A stretch of 64,000 bases of DNA from Bacteroidales bacterium (GTDB lineage: Bacteria; Bacteroidota; Bacteroidia; Bacteroidales; Paludibacteraceae). Shown here piece after piece: positions 9,401 through 17,470 of the stretch; position 1 is the first letter of the stretch; each line of letters begins with the position of its first letter. The stretch spans positions 56,144-120,143 of the forward strand of contig SUXD01000003.1 in assembly GCA_015061145.1 (NCBI GenBank), given 5' to 3'. Made by a program: the position numbers and the translations under genes. The notes beneath the pieces were generated by a model. It was not told where the DNA came from. It did not search any database and worked only from the letters and a program-made list of their open reading frames with translations.

Positions 9401-10257
9401 GTATTTTCTCGGGAAAGACATCAGTTGTCAATGGCCGTTTCACCATATCAATGATGCTGCCCAAAGATATAAATTATTCCTTTGGCGACGGAAAAGTGAT
9501 ATATTATGCCGCCGACGAGGAAAACAACTATGAAGCCAACGGATACGATTTATTCACGGTAGGCGGTTTTGCTGAAGATTCGTTTGACGACGAGGAGGGG
9601 CCGCAGGTCGAGATGTATCTCAATACAAACAAATTCCGCTCGGGAGATGTGGTTGCACAACAGTCACTTTTTGTGGCGTATGTCAGCGACGAGAGCGGTA
9701 TAAATATTTCAGGCGTGGGCATCGGACACGATGTGGCGCTGAGAATTGACAATGGCGATTGGATTCTGCTCAACGACTATTACGAATCGGATTTGGGAAC
9801 ATTCAAGAGCGGTGTGGTGAAAGTTACGCTCCCCGAAATGGATGAAGGCGAACATACTTTGACATTCCGTGTTTGGGATTTATTGAACAATTCAACTTCA
9901 AAAACCATCAATTTCCGAGTGTCGAATAATGCGACCATCAAAGTGTCAGAAGTGTTCTGCTATCCGAATCCAGTGAAAGACCATGTAACTTTCGCCTTCC
10001 GTCACGATCGCCCAGAAGAGGTGATTGATGCTACATTGCATATTTTCGATTTGACAGGACGGGAACTTTGGGAATATAAAACAGAAATCTTTTCTCAATA
10101 TAATATCGACGGTAATATGACGACTATCGTCGATTGGGATTTGACGCTCGACTCGGGCGGAACGCTGCGGAACGGCACTTATCTTTATACGGTAGAAATA
10201 AATTGTACCACAGGAAAAGAAGTGACTAAAACAAAAAAGATGATAGTTGCAAAATAA
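6418..10257 (+). CDS. porU: Type IX secretion system sortase PorU
   Basis: A 1279-residue, gingipain-like (C25 family) cell-surface cysteine sortase. In the type IX system PorU removes the C-terminal sorting domain of cargo proteins and attaches them to anionic lipopolysaccharide. A signal peptide (residues 1-22) is followed by a long N-terminal beta region, the C25 domain at about residues 520-930 with catalytic His791 in YVGHGG and Cys824 in TTATCNF, Ig-like domains, and its own C-terminal domain (FCYPNPVKDH near residue 1180 onward), which in PorU is retained. Length and order match known PorU proteins. porV follows after 48 bases, the arrangement expected for partners. Nearby cargo is the GH16 protein. 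Confidence 0.93.
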   Translation: MNKKLIHILTAALLLTCLQLSAETLSRQLAWGGTETVWADSSSYKLISLSDAVYLARMPYAQIEVPANGAADSEFALKNLLLADLTAEEVEILNANNFQAPEELSLSVKKNGDKYILGFWPFLTTADGVKKLVSFDIEETVIQHTSFTQAVANGTSNNSVMRNGKWVKMRVPASGIYKLTYNDIVSAGIDPSDLHLYGYGGALLNEDIAAFHNDDLPQCPYAMYKGADGVFNAGDYILFYAQGPISWNYNNITKEFLRIRNPYSDYGYYFLASGTGEAPLLVTEQALVQPGEAEVAHYTSFTDHLLYESELLNLAESGRELYGEELSVSTKSRVLNFQVPNIDVLAKMVLRVNAAVKSSTSNGEMSSIKVNVGRSGDGVGGNETYTFKANNILSSDYYTKGVETGGIFYGSYPFVNVPVTVTLDFATTTAKAWINYVTMTAVRNLTMTGEQMSFRVPQFKSGYANFSINSSAPANEVWNITSVTDVKRMPVAYADGVTSFDAQNTDGKMQEYVMVNPAGNFSKPEILGGVGNQNLHSYANPELVIITNAEYIDAANRVADVHRAVDKMNVVVATAEQVYNEFSSGTPDASAYRMFVKMFYDRYKLGLDATETKYLLLYGDGTYDNRQVLGNDGYNKLLTYQSYASLSETVSYVIEDYFGFLSESGSGDSFTSTAKVDVSVGRLTVSSKADADAVADKLVGYINNKKIGKWKNQVLFFGDDGGNGDGIRHVKQCDSVACRVINRYPEFQTTKLYLDAFQQQTSASGESYPEAKEKFWKMIKSGVLYLNYVGHGGANALTNEKIVTNADLIDLYNEHLAFWTTATCNFSRFDAPVVSAGEYVLINKNGGGIGLFSTTRTVYSDPNYALNREFVVPLFGRDGQGKQYRVGDLLKYAKNNCTSKMYDNKLSFVLLGDPALRLAMPAYDVHTESINGKDVKEVTVGALETVEINGSVRNGNEVMTDFNGVVYVSVFDKEMEVRTLDNHDEGAYNYMDRSCIFSGKTSVVNGRFTISMMLPKDINYSFGDGKVIYYAADEENNYEANGYDLFTVGGFAEDSFDDEEGPQVEMYLNTNKFRSGDVVAQQSLFVAYVSDESGINISGVGIGHDVALRIDNGDWILLNDYYESDLGTFKSGVVKVTLPEMDEGEHTLTFRVWDLLNNSTSKTINFRVSNNATIKVSEVFCYPNPVKDHVTFAFRHDRPEEVIDATLHIFDLTGRELWEYKTEIFSQYNIDGNMTTIVDWDLTLDSGGTLRNGTYLYTVEINCTTGKEVTKTKKMIVAK

Positions 10258-10261
10258 ATTG

Positions 10262-10269
10262 TAATTTTG
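10262..10269 (+). promoter_or_regulatory. -7 box of porV
   Basis: TAATTTTG just after the porU stop, 36 bases before the porV ATG. It suggests porV can be transcribed separately from porU. Confidence 0.45.
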
Positions 10270-10305
10270 TACGTTTATAATTAGAATCAATAATACACTA
10301 AAAAA

Positions 10306-11484
10306 ATGAAAAGAATCTTATTAACGGTATTGGCGCTCGGTTCGCTGATATTTGCTAATGCTCAAAGTGAATATTATGACAAGACTGCGGCGCATAAATA
10401 TAATTTGCGTCCAATATATACGGCAGTGCCTTCATTGCAGATAGCGCCCGATGCGCGTGCCGGCGGTATGGGTGATATAGGTGCATCTTCGGCGCCCGAC
10501 CTCAATTCGCAATATTGGAACCCGGCTAAATTCCCGCAAATGCAGAGCAATGGCGGTATAGCCTTTTCTTATACGCCGTGGTTGAAAAACCTGGTCAGCG
10601 ACATCAATCTTTTCTATTTGACTGGTTTTTGGCAGTTCGCCCCAAAACAGGCATTGAGTGCATCGCTCAAGTATTTCTCGCTTGGCGAAGTGCAGTTCCG
10701 CAATAACGATAGCGATCCGGGGGTAAATGTGAAACCGAACGAATTCTCTGTCGATTTGGCATATTCGCGACTTTTGTCAGAATGCTGGTCGGCTGCAGTG
10801 GCTTTGCGCTATATCCGTTCCGACCTTGGCGGTGGCGTGTCTAACGAACTTTATGCCGGTAACGCTGTTGCTGCCGACATTGCTGTGTATTATTTGCAAC
10901 CGCTTCGTTGTGGCGCAGGTTCCGACCTTGCTTTGGGTATCGATATATCGAATATCGGTTCTAAAATATCGTTCGACGATGGCAATACTAAAGATTTCTT
11001 GCCTACCAACTTCCGTCTCGGATTGGCTTTCGGATATAAATTCGACGATTACAACAAACTCACCATCATGGGAGAGACAAACAAATTGTTGGTTCCTTGC
11101 CAATACGAGAAAGACGGTACACTGATGGATGACAAGAAGTACAGCGACATTTCACCTATTTCAGGTATATTCAAATCGTTCAGCGATGCTCCCGATGGAT
11201 TCAAAGAAGAATTGAAGGAATTCATGTGGTCGCTTGGTCTGGAGTATAGCTATCAAGATCAGTTCTTCGCTCGTTGCGGTTATTTCCATGAGTCGCAAGA
11301 CAAAGGAAACCGTAAGTACTTTACTTTTGGCGCGGGCTTCAAACTGAACATTTTCGAATTGCAGGCTGCCTATGTGATTGCTCAGGGCAACAATAACCCG
11401 TTGGACAAAACATTGCGTTTCACGCTTGGTTTCGATATGGCAGGCTTGAAGACAATGGTTTCAAACAAAAGAGCACAAAATTAA
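10306..11484 (+). CDS. porV: Type IX secretion outer-membrane protein PorV (LptO)
   Basis: A 392-residue outer-membrane beta-barrel of the FadL-like PorV/PorQ family. The signal peptide ends near ANAQ, followed by the PorV hallmark PSLQIAPDARAGGMGD at residues 44-59 and NSQYWNPAKFPQM. The remainder alternates as barrel strands and ends in LRFTLGFDM. PorV carries cargo from the SprA translocon to the PorU/PorZ attachment complex. Its position directly behind porU supports the call over PorQ. A FadL-type transporter would be the only serious alternative. Confidence 0.92.
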   Translation: MKRILLTVLALGSLIFANAQSEYYDKTAAHKYNLRPIYTAVPSLQIAPDARAGGMGDIGASSAPDLNSQYWNPAKFPQMQSNGGIAFSYTPWLKNLVSDINLFYLTGFWQFAPKQALSASLKYFSLGEVQFRNNDSDPGVNVKPNEFSVDLAYSRLLSECWSAAVALRYIRSDLGGGVSNELYAGNAVAADIAVYYLQPLRCGAGSDLALGIDISNIGSKISFDDGNTKDFLPTNFRLGLAFGYKFDDYNKLTIMGETNKLLVPCQYEKDGTLMDDKKYSDISPISGIFKSFSDAPDGFKEELKEFMWSLGLEYSYQDQFFARCGYFHESQDKGNRKYFTFGAGFKLNIFELQAAYVIAQGNNNPLDKTLRFTLGFDMAGLKTMVSNKRAQN

Positions 11485-11530
11485 GAAGTGAGAATTTAAA
11501 GTCTGAGTCATTGTCAGCGTCAGTGTCAAA
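11485..11530 (+). repeat. Short GTCAnTGTCAGC-type filler repeat before ispF
   Basis: The gap between porV and ispF holds imperfect six-base units (GTCATT GTCAGC GTCAGT GTCAAA). They are the reverse complement of the GACATT/GACGCA units in the patches at 31.3 and 55 kb, so this appears to be a small inverted member of the same filler family. Confidence 0.5.
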
Positions 11531-12007
11531 GTGAAAGTTCGTGTAGGATTCGGATATGATGTCCATCGTTTGGTGGAGGGTCGTGAGTTGTGGCTCGGCG
11601 GTGTCAAAATTGACCATACTTTAGGTTTGCTTGGCCACTCCGATGCCGATGTGCTTATTCATGCCATTTGTGATGCGTTGCTTGGCGCTGCCAATATGCG
11701 CGACATTGGTTATCATTTCCCCGACAACAGCGCTGAATTTAAGAATATCGACAGTAAAATATTGTTGAAAGATACGGTAGCCTTAATTCGCGAAAAAGGG
11801 TACGAAATTGGCAATATTGATGCTACAGTTTGTGCCGAGCGTCCGAAGTTGAATCCGCATATCCCGTTGATGAAAAAAGTATTGGCAAACGTGATGGCTA
11901 TCGACGAAGACGATGTTTCTATCAAAGCCACAACCACCGAGAAGTTAGGTTTTGTTGGCCGCGAAGAAGGCATGGCTGCTCAGGCTGTGGCGTTGCTGAC
12001 AAAATAA
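11531..12007 (+). CDS. ispF: 2-C-methyl-D-erythritol 2,4-cyclodiphosphate synthase
   Basis: A 158-residue enzyme of the MEP isoprenoid pathway. It cyclises CDP-methylerythritol 2-phosphate to the 2,4-cyclodiphosphate and releases CMP. The zinc site is visible: GFGYDVHRL (Asp and His) and His near residue 44 in LLGHSDADV. Also present are DIGYHFPD, the CDP-binding AERPKLNPH, and KATTTEKLGFVGREEG at the C-terminus. The start is GTG, fixed by the conserved KVRVGFGYDVH beginning. The gene lies 46 bases behind porV and ends at a bidirectional terminator. A second MEP gene, ispG, is at 24.4 kb. Confidence 0.96.
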   Translation: MKVRVGFGYDVHRLVEGRELWLGGVKIDHTLGLLGHSDADVLIHAICDALLGAANMRDIGYHFPDNSAEFKNIDSKILLKDTVALIREKGYEIGNIDATVCAERPKLNPHIPLMKKVLANVMAIDEDDVSIKATTTEKLGFVGREEGMAAQAVALLTK

Positions 12008-12027
12008 GCATACATTATTCTATATAT

Positions 12028-12063
12028 AAAAAAATCCTCGTAGGATTCTACGAGGATTTTTTT
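12028..12063. terminator. Bidirectional terminator between ispF and serA
   Basis: A ten-base-pair stem ATCCTCGTAG/CTACGAGGAT with loop GATT, flanked by seven A on the left and seven T on the right. It serves both converging genes. Confidence 0.85.
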
Positions 12064-12082
12064 ATATGCTATGAAAAGATGA

Positions 12083-13000
12083 TTATTTGTTCACTCTGAA
12101 TTTCTCGTTTCCGTTCTTGATGAAATCAACAATCTGACGAGCTGCAGCAAGTCCTGCGTTGGTGTTTGCTTCTGCTGTCTGTGCTCCCATTTTCTTCGGA
12201 GTAGAGAAGTAACGTCCTTCGAATTTTGAGAATTCGTCGTTTGCAGCCGGCATAATGTCGGTGATGTATTTCAGGTCTTCGCGTTCAGCCATCAGTTTCA
12301 GCAGTCCGGCTTCGTCAATCACTTCCTTGCGTGCTGTGTTGATGAGGATTCCGCCTTTTTTCATTTGACCTACCATATCGTAGTTGATGCTGTTTTTTGT
12401 TTCGGGAGTTGCAGGTATGTGCAGCGAAACAATGTCGCAAGTCTGGAACAATTCGTTTTGGTTGGCAACGGCTTTCACGCCTGCGCTTTCGATAGCCGAA
12501 GCAGGGCAGAAAGCATCGTATGCGTAAACTTCCATGCCAAACCCCTTGGCGATGCGTGCTACGTTGCGTCCTACATTTCCGAATGCCAGCAAACCGAGTT
12601 TTTTGCCCATGAGTTCTGAACCGGATTTTCCGTTGTAGAAATTACGAACGGTGAATACCAACAAACCGAGTACCAATTCGGCAACGGCATTGGCATTTTG
12701 TCCGGGAGTATTCATCACACATACACCAGCTTTGGTTGCAGCGTCCAAATCAACGTTGTCGTATCCGGCTCCGGCGCGTACCACAATTTTAAGATTTTTT
12801 GCGGCAGCCAACACTTCAGCGTCCACAATGTCGCTTCGTATGATGATGGCGTCAGCGTCAGCTACAGCGTCGAGCAGTTGTTTTTTTTCTGTGTATTTTT
12901 CCAACAAAGCAAAGTCGAAACCAGCTTCGCTGATGATATTTTTTATGCCATCCACAGCAGGTTTCGCAAATGGCTTTTCTGTTGCTACTAGAACTTTCAT
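12083..13000 (-). CDS. serA: D-3-phosphoglycerate dehydrogenase, short Bacteroidales type
   Basis: A 305-residue NAD-dependent dehydrogenase for the first step of serine synthesis (3-phosphoglycerate to 3-phosphohydroxypyruvate). It has the substrate domain (RAGAGYDNVD, residues 75-84), a Rossmann domain (LAFGNVGRN, residues 138-146) and the catalytic Arg224 in NTARKEVID. It lacks ACT and ASB regulatory domains. It is unusual in two sites: where most family members have a Glu-Pro motif after DVF it reads DIMPAANDE (residues 248-256), and the usual catalytic His of the TPHxGxxT motif is replaced, TPKKMGAQT (residues 267-275). A lysine-type active site is known in Bacteroidales and Entamoeba PGDH. 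serC lies 34 bases upstream, confirming the pathway. Confidence 0.92.
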   Translation of the reverse strand: MKVLVATEKPFAKPAVDGIKNIISEAGFDFALLEKYTEKKQLLDAVADADAIIIRSDIVDAEVLAAAKNLKIVVRAGAGYDNVDLDAATKAGVCVMNTPGQNANAVAELVLGLLVFTVRNFYNGKSGSELMGKKLGLLAFGNVGRNVARIAKGFGMEVYAYDAFCPASAIESAGVKAVANQNELFQTCDIVSLHIPATPETKNSINYDMVGQMKKGGILINTARKEVIDEAGLLKLMAEREDLKYITDIMPAANDEFSKFEGRYFSTPKKMGAQTAEANTNAGLAAARQIVDFIKNGNEKFRVNK

Positions 13001-13034
13001 TTTTAATCAATATTTAAATGTAAATCCTTATTTT

Positions 13035-14114
13035 TTATGCGTTAGCTTTCTCAAATTCGTTCATGCAGTCGATGAGCGCTTGTACGCTTTCGATAGGCAG
13101 CGCGTTGTAAATAGAAGCGCGGAAACCGCCTACTAGGCGGTGACCTTTGATGCCGACCATTCCTTTTGAAGTGGCGAATTTGATAAAGTCGTCAGCCAAG
13201 TGCGCATATTGTTCTTTCATTACAAAGCAGACATTCATGCGTGAGCGGTCTTCTTTTCTGGCAGTTCCGACAAACATTTTGCTGTTGTCGATGGCATTGT
13301 AAAGCAATTCAGCTTTGGCAATGTTGCGTTTCTCCATCTCTTTTACGCCACCTTGCGCTTTCAACCATCTCAACGAAAGCAATGCTGTGTAAATTTGAAG
13401 AACAGGAGGTGTGTTGAACATTGAACCACCATCAATGTGCGTTCTGTAGTCGAGCATAGTTGGGATGTAGCGTGACACTTTGCCCAGCAAATCATTCTTT
13501 ACAATCACGAAAGTGACACCGGCAGGCGCGAGGTTTTTCTGTGCGCCGCCATATATCATGCCGTATTTCGATACGTCGATGGGGCGTGAGAAAATGTCAG
13601 ACGACATGTCGGCAATCACAGGGATAGGAGAGTCAATGTCGCTGAACAATTCAGTACCGAATATAGTGTTATTGGTAGTGATGTGCAGATAGTCGGCGTC
13701 GGCAGGAATCTGATAGTCTTTTCCTGCTTTCGGAACCCAAGTGAAATTGTCGTTAGCTGAACTTGCCACTTCAACAACTTCTCCGAATCCTTTAGCTTCT
13801 TTCATGGCTTTTTTAGCCCATACGCCAGTGTTCACATAAGCGGCTTTCTTTTCGAGAAAGTTGAACGGCACCATACAGAATTCCAAGCTTGCTCCACCTC
13901 CTAAGAATATAACGGAATAGCCTTCGGGAATGTTCAGAATCTCTTTGAAAAGAGCTACTGCTTCGTCAACGATGGGTTGAAAGTTTTTTGCCCTGTGGCT
14001 GATTTCCAGAATGGAAAGTCCGTCGTTTTCAAAATCCAATACAGCTTGCGCTGTTTTCTCAATCACTTCTCTCGGGAGTATGGATGGTCCCGCATTGAAA
14101 TTATGTTTCTTCAT
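13035..14114 (-). CDS. serC: Phosphoserine aminotransferase
   Basis: A 359-residue class V PLP aminotransferase making phosphoserine from phosphohydroxypyruvate and glutamate, the second step of serine synthesis, and also used in pyridoxal synthesis. It starts with the family hallmark [10 protein letters not shown]. Also seen are LGGGASLEF (phosphate binding), the TNNTIFGTE segment, ADMSSDI (the PLP Asp) and the Schiff-base lysine in YGGAQKN. The C-terminal [16 protein letters not shown] binds substrate carboxylates. It is the first gene of a serC-serA unit with its own -7 box. Only the phosphatase SerB is missing from the window. Confidence 0.96.
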   Translation of the reverse strand: MKKHNFNAGPSILPREVIEKTAQAVLDFENDGLSILEISHRAKNFQPIVDEAVALFKEILNIPEGYSVIFLGGGASLEFCMVPFNFLEKKAAYVNTGVWAKKAMKEAKGFGEVVEVASSANDNFTWVPKAGKDYQIPADADYLHITTNNTIFGTELFSDIDSPIPVIADMSSDIFSRPIDVSKYGMIYGGAQKNLAPAGVTFVIVKNDLLGKVSRYIPTMLDYRTHIDGGSMFNTPPVLQIYTALLSLRWLKAQGGVKEMEKRNIAKAELLYNAIDNSKMFVGTARKEDRSRMNVCFVMKEQYAHLADDFIKFATSKGMVGIKGHRLVGGFRASIYNALPIESVQALIDCMNEFEKANA

Positions 14115-14154
14115 TATATTTAAGTATTAAAAAATTCGTAAAAATTTTAAAGTC

Positions 14155-14162
14155 CAAAGTTA
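14155..14162 (-). promoter_or_regulatory. -7 box of serC-serA
   Basis: Minus strand TAACTTTG, a perfect TAnnTTTG, 41 bases before the serC ATG at 14114. Confidence 0.5.
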
Positions 14163-14219
14163 ATACAAAATTCTCATATATGGATAAAGAAAAATGAATA
14201 AAAAAAATCGAGCGGAAAA

Positions 14220-14897
14220 TCAGCGGGTGTTACGTGAGGGCTTGGTTGTTGTTTCTTGCTTGTTTTTCCTTCCAAAATGGCGACACCATTGTGCGATGCC
14301 ACATTTGTTGCATTTGGGCGCTCTGGCTGTGCATACGTATCTTCCGTGCAGAATGAGCCAGTGGTGGGCGATGGGAAGCAGCTCGGCAGGAATGTGTGCC
14401 GTAAGTTCCTTTTCGGTGGCAAGCGGTGTTTTCGAGTTGGTGGTGAACCCAATCCTCTCTGAAACTCTGAATACATGTGTATCGACGGGCATAACAGACT
14501 TGCCGTACATGACGGCAGCTACCACATTGGCTGTTTTTCGGCCGACACCCGGCAGCGTTTGCAGCAAGGTTACATCATCGGGCACTTCTCCGCCGAAATC
14601 GCTGATTAGTTTTTTGGCCATTCCGCTCAGATGGGCTGCTTTGCTGTTGGGGTACGAGATGCTTTTGATGTGCCGTAATATGTCTTCGACGCTGGCGTTT
14701 GCCAAGCTTTGAGCATCAGGATACGCTTCAAACAATGCGGGGGTCACCATGTTCACGCGTTTGTCGGTGCATTGCGCCGAAAGGATGACTGCCACAATCA
14801 ACTCGTATGCGTTGCGATGGCGCAGCTCGCTTTCGGCTGCGGGCATGTTTTCCTTGAACCATTCGATAATTTTCGAGTATCGCTCTTTTTTTTGCAT
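14220..14897 (-). CDS. nth: Endonuclease III (DNA glycosylase/AP lyase)
   Basis: A 225-residue base-excision repair enzyme that removes oxidised pyrimidines and nicks at the abasic site. It contains the helix-hairpin-helix LPGVGRKTANVV with the catalytic lysine and PVDTHVFR with the catalytic aspartate. Four cysteines spaced C-x6-C-x2-C-x5-C (CTARAPKCNKCGIAQWC) hold the 4Fe-4S cluster. A short basic tail follows. The ATG at 14897 is chosen over an upstream TTG at 14921, because that TTG is part of a -7 promoter box (14919-14926). It is divergent from ftsK. Confidence 0.95.
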   Translation of the reverse strand: MQKKERYSKIIEWFKENMPAAESELRHRNAYELIVAVILSAQCTDKRVNMVTPALFEAYPDAQSLANASVEDILRHIKSISYPNSKAAHLSGMAKKLISDFGGEVPDDVTLLQTLPGVGRKTANVVAAVMYGKSVMPVDTHVFRVSERIGFTTNSKTPLATEKELTAHIPAELLPIAHHWLILHGRYVCTARAPKCNKCGIAQWCRHFGRKNKQETTTKPSRNTR

Positions 14898-14918
14898 TTT
14901 TGCTTTACATCTTTTCTG

Positions 14919-14926
14919 CAAAATTA
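14919..14926 (-). promoter_or_regulatory. -7 box of nth
   Basis: Minus strand TAATTTTG, 22 bases before the ATG at 14897. It rules out the in-frame TTG inside it as a translation start. Confidence 0.55.
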
Positions 14927-14973
14927 TTCTTATTTTAAAGAACTGTAGTCAAAAAAAATCAAAATATTTTCGC

Positions 14974-14981
14974 TATTTTTG
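14974..14981 (+). promoter_or_regulatory. -7 box of ftsK
   Basis: TATTTTTG, perfect TAnnTTTG, 18 bases before the ftsK ATG at 15000. The in-frame TTG at 14979 lies inside this box and is therefore not the start. Confidence 0.55.
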
Positions 14982-14999
14982 CAACAATCGCTAAAAACC

Positions 15000-17429
15000 A
15001 TGAAGAAAAATTCAAATTTTATAAAAAAAATAGTCGAGTTCATGAAAGAGGAACGTACGCGGGTGACGTGCGGCGTATTGCTGCTATGCTTTACCGTGTA
15101 TCTGTTGTTCGCATTTGTTTCGTACCTGTTTACTGGTGCTGCCGACCAAAGTTTGCTTTATGTTGACGAGCATCTGCAGTGGGATGGGCAAATTGTTGCT
15201 TTCAACTGGACAGGTGTGCATGGCGCTTATCTGGCTGAGCTGTTCATAAACAACGGTTTCGGATTGGCTTCATTCTTGCTGCTGTTCTTCTTGTCGGTGC
15301 TTTCATTGTCGCTGCTCGACCGAAAAATTATGCCGCTGTGGAAAGCGTTTATATACACTTCATTCGGAATGCTTTGGTTCTCGATTGCGCTGGCATTTTC
15401 CGTGCAGCCGTTCTTGAAAAATTCTTTTCTCTATTTCGGCGGGAAAGAAGGTGATGCAGTATGCGGTTGGCTTTGCACCAATTTTGGCGGCTGGGGCACC
15501 TTTATAATATTATTTGTAACGGCTCTAGTTTTCTCCATTTTCGCTTTCGACTGTGTGCTGCCTTATTTGAAAAATCTTTTCGCTAAGAGAGAACCGGCGC
15601 CCGTAGTGGAATCTGAACCGTTGCAGGGTTCTGTTGAAGAACCTGTTGTCGGGCAAGAAGACGGACCTTATCTTGCAGAAGAGCCTGTGGAAAATCCTGA
15701 AACGGAACCGGAAGAACCTTTCGAACCAGAGATTCCGGAAGAAGATGACGGAAATGAAACGAATGGATATGATGGTGGAGACAGTGATGACAATGCTGGC
15801 GAGAATATAGAAACGATTGACGATGGCTTCATTATCGAAAATACATCTTCGGATGACACCTTGAGCGAAGAAGAAAGGAAGCGCATTCTTGACGAGCAGG
15901 GAGAATACAATCCGAGATTGGACTTGCCTAGATACAAGCTGCCACCGTTGTCGCTGCTTAAGACTTATCCCAATGAGAATGTGCCTATTATCAATAACGA
16001 TGAGCAAATCGCCAATAAGGACAGGATTAAAAATACCTTGCAGAACTACGGCATAGAGATTGATACCGTAAAGGCAACTGTAGGTCCGACCATCACATTG
16101 TACGAAATAGTGCCCAAACCTGGTGTGCGCATTTCTAAGATACGAAGCCTCGAAAATGACATTATGTTAAGTCTTTCGGCAATGGGCATTCGTATCATCG
16201 CGCCAATACCTGGCAAAGGAACAATCGGTATCGAAGTGCCAAACGAAAAGCCACAGATAGTGTCGATGCACAGCGTGATAGCGTCAAAGCGATTCCAAGA
16301 GGAGAACAAGTATGCCTTGCCAGTTGCCTTGGGACGTACCATTACGAATGATGTGTTTATGTTCGACCTTGCCAAGTCGCCGCACTTGCTAGTGGCAGGA
16401 GCTACAGGACAAGGAAAATCCGTTGGTCTGAATGCCATCATTACATCTCTGTTGTATAAAAAGCATCCGGCAGAACTGAAGTTTGTGCTTGTCGATCCGA
16501 AAATGGTGGAATTCAGCATTTACGCCGCATTGGAGAAGCATTTTATGGCGTCAATGCCTGATTCTGAGAATATCATTATCACAGATTCTTCGAAAGTGAT
16601 TTCGACACTTAATTCGCTGGTGATAGAGATGGAAGACCGTTATAAGTTGCTGATGAGCGCCAAGTGCCGAAACATAGTAGAATATAATGAAAAATTCATC
16701 ACACGTCGTTTGAACCCTAATAAGGGACATCGTTTCTTGCCTTATATTGTGATTGTGATAGATGAGTTCGGCGATTTCATCATGGTGGCGGGAAAAGAGG
16801 TGGAAACGCCAATTGCGCGTATAACGCAAAAGGCGCGTGCCGTTGGTATGCACATGATTTTGGCCACACAGCGTCCTTCTGTTAATATCATAACCGGCGT
16901 GATAAAAGCGAATGTGCCGGGTCGTATAGCGTTCAAAGTGGCTTCGCAGATTGATTCGCGCACCATTCTCGATGCTTCGGGCGCCAACCAACTTGTAGGA
17001 AAGGGTGACTTGCTGTATCTGCAAAACAGTGACCTTGTGCGCGTGCAGTGTGCTTTTGTCGATACGCCGGAAGTTGAGGCGCTGGTGGAATATGTGAGCA
17101 ATCAGCAATCTTATTCGATGCCTTATCAACTGCCAGAGTATAAACAGGAAGAAAACGGTGGCGCAGATGCTTTTGAAAGTGGAGACGGAAACTTGATGCG
17201 TTTCGATGCCAAATTGGAAGAGGCTGCCCGTATTGTGGTGCAACAAGGAAGAGCCTCAACTTCGTATTTGCAGCAGATTCTGGAACTTGGTTTTAACCGT
17301 GCAGCACGCGTGATGTCGCAACTCGAGCGCTTGGGTGTAGTCGGTCCGGCCGAAGGAAGCAAACCTCGCAAGGTGCTTGTGGATGAAATGGGACTCGAAG
17401 ATATTTTGCTGAGAATTAAACAATCATGA
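15000..17429 (+). CDS. ftsK: DNA translocase FtsK
   Basis: An 809-residue membrane-anchored DNA pump of the division septum that clears and aligns chromosome termini. The N-terminal ~190 residues carry four membrane segments. About residues 195-300 are a Glu/Asp/Pro-rich linker. The alpha/beta motor follows, with Walker A GATGQGKS near residues 467-474, VLVDPKMVEFS, Walker B IVIVIDEF and LATQRPSV. A C-terminal gamma winged-helix (STSYLQQILELGFNRAARV) would read polar guide sequences. lolA-like and trxB genes follow on the same strand. The motor, order of domains and length are standard for the phylum. Confidence 0.95.
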   Translation: MKKNSNFIKKIVEFMKEERTRVTCGVLLLCFTVYLLFAFVSYLFTGAADQSLLYVDEHLQWDGQIVAFNWTGVHGAYLAELFINNGFGLASFLLLFFLSVLSLSLLDRKIMPLWKAFIYTSFGMLWFSIALAFSVQPFLKNSFLYFGGKEGDAVCGWLCTNFGGWGTFIILFVTALVFSIFAFDCVLPYLKNLFAKREPAPVVESEPLQGSVEEPVVGQEDGPYLAEEPVENPETEPEEPFEPEIPEEDDGNETNGYDGGDSDDNAGENIETIDDGFIIENTSSDDTLSEEERKRILDEQGEYNPRLDLPRYKLPPLSLLKTYPNENVPIINNDEQIANKDRIKNTLQNYGIEIDTVKATVGPTITLYEIVPKPGVRISKIRSLENDIMLSLSAMGIRIIAPIPGKGTIGIEVPNEKPQIVSMHSVIASKRFQEENKYALPVALGRTITNDVFMFDLAKSPHLLVAGATGQGKSVGLNAIITSLLYKKHPAELKFVLVDPKMVEFSIYAALEKHFMASMPDSENIIITDSSKVISTLNSLVIEMEDRYKLLMSAKCRNIVEYNEKFITRRLNPNKGHRFLPYIVIVIDEFGDFIMVAGKEVETPIARITQKARAVGMHMILATQRPSVNIITGVIKANVPGRIAFKVASQIDSRTILDASGANQLVGKGDLLYLQNSDLVRVQCAFVDTPEVEALVEYVSNQQSYSMPYQLPEYKQEENGGADAFESGDGNLMRFDAKLEEAARIVVQQGRASTSYLQQILELGFNRAARVMSQLERLGVVGPAEGSKPRKVLVDEMGLEDILLRIKQS

Positions 17430-17470
17430 AAAAAATGAGTCTAATTTCAGAATTTTAAAAGTTATTTGCA

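Noticed and set aside
14115..14219. Possible riboswitch or leader regulation ahead of serC
   Set aside because: The 41-base leader after the -7 box has no stable structure or known aptamer pattern.
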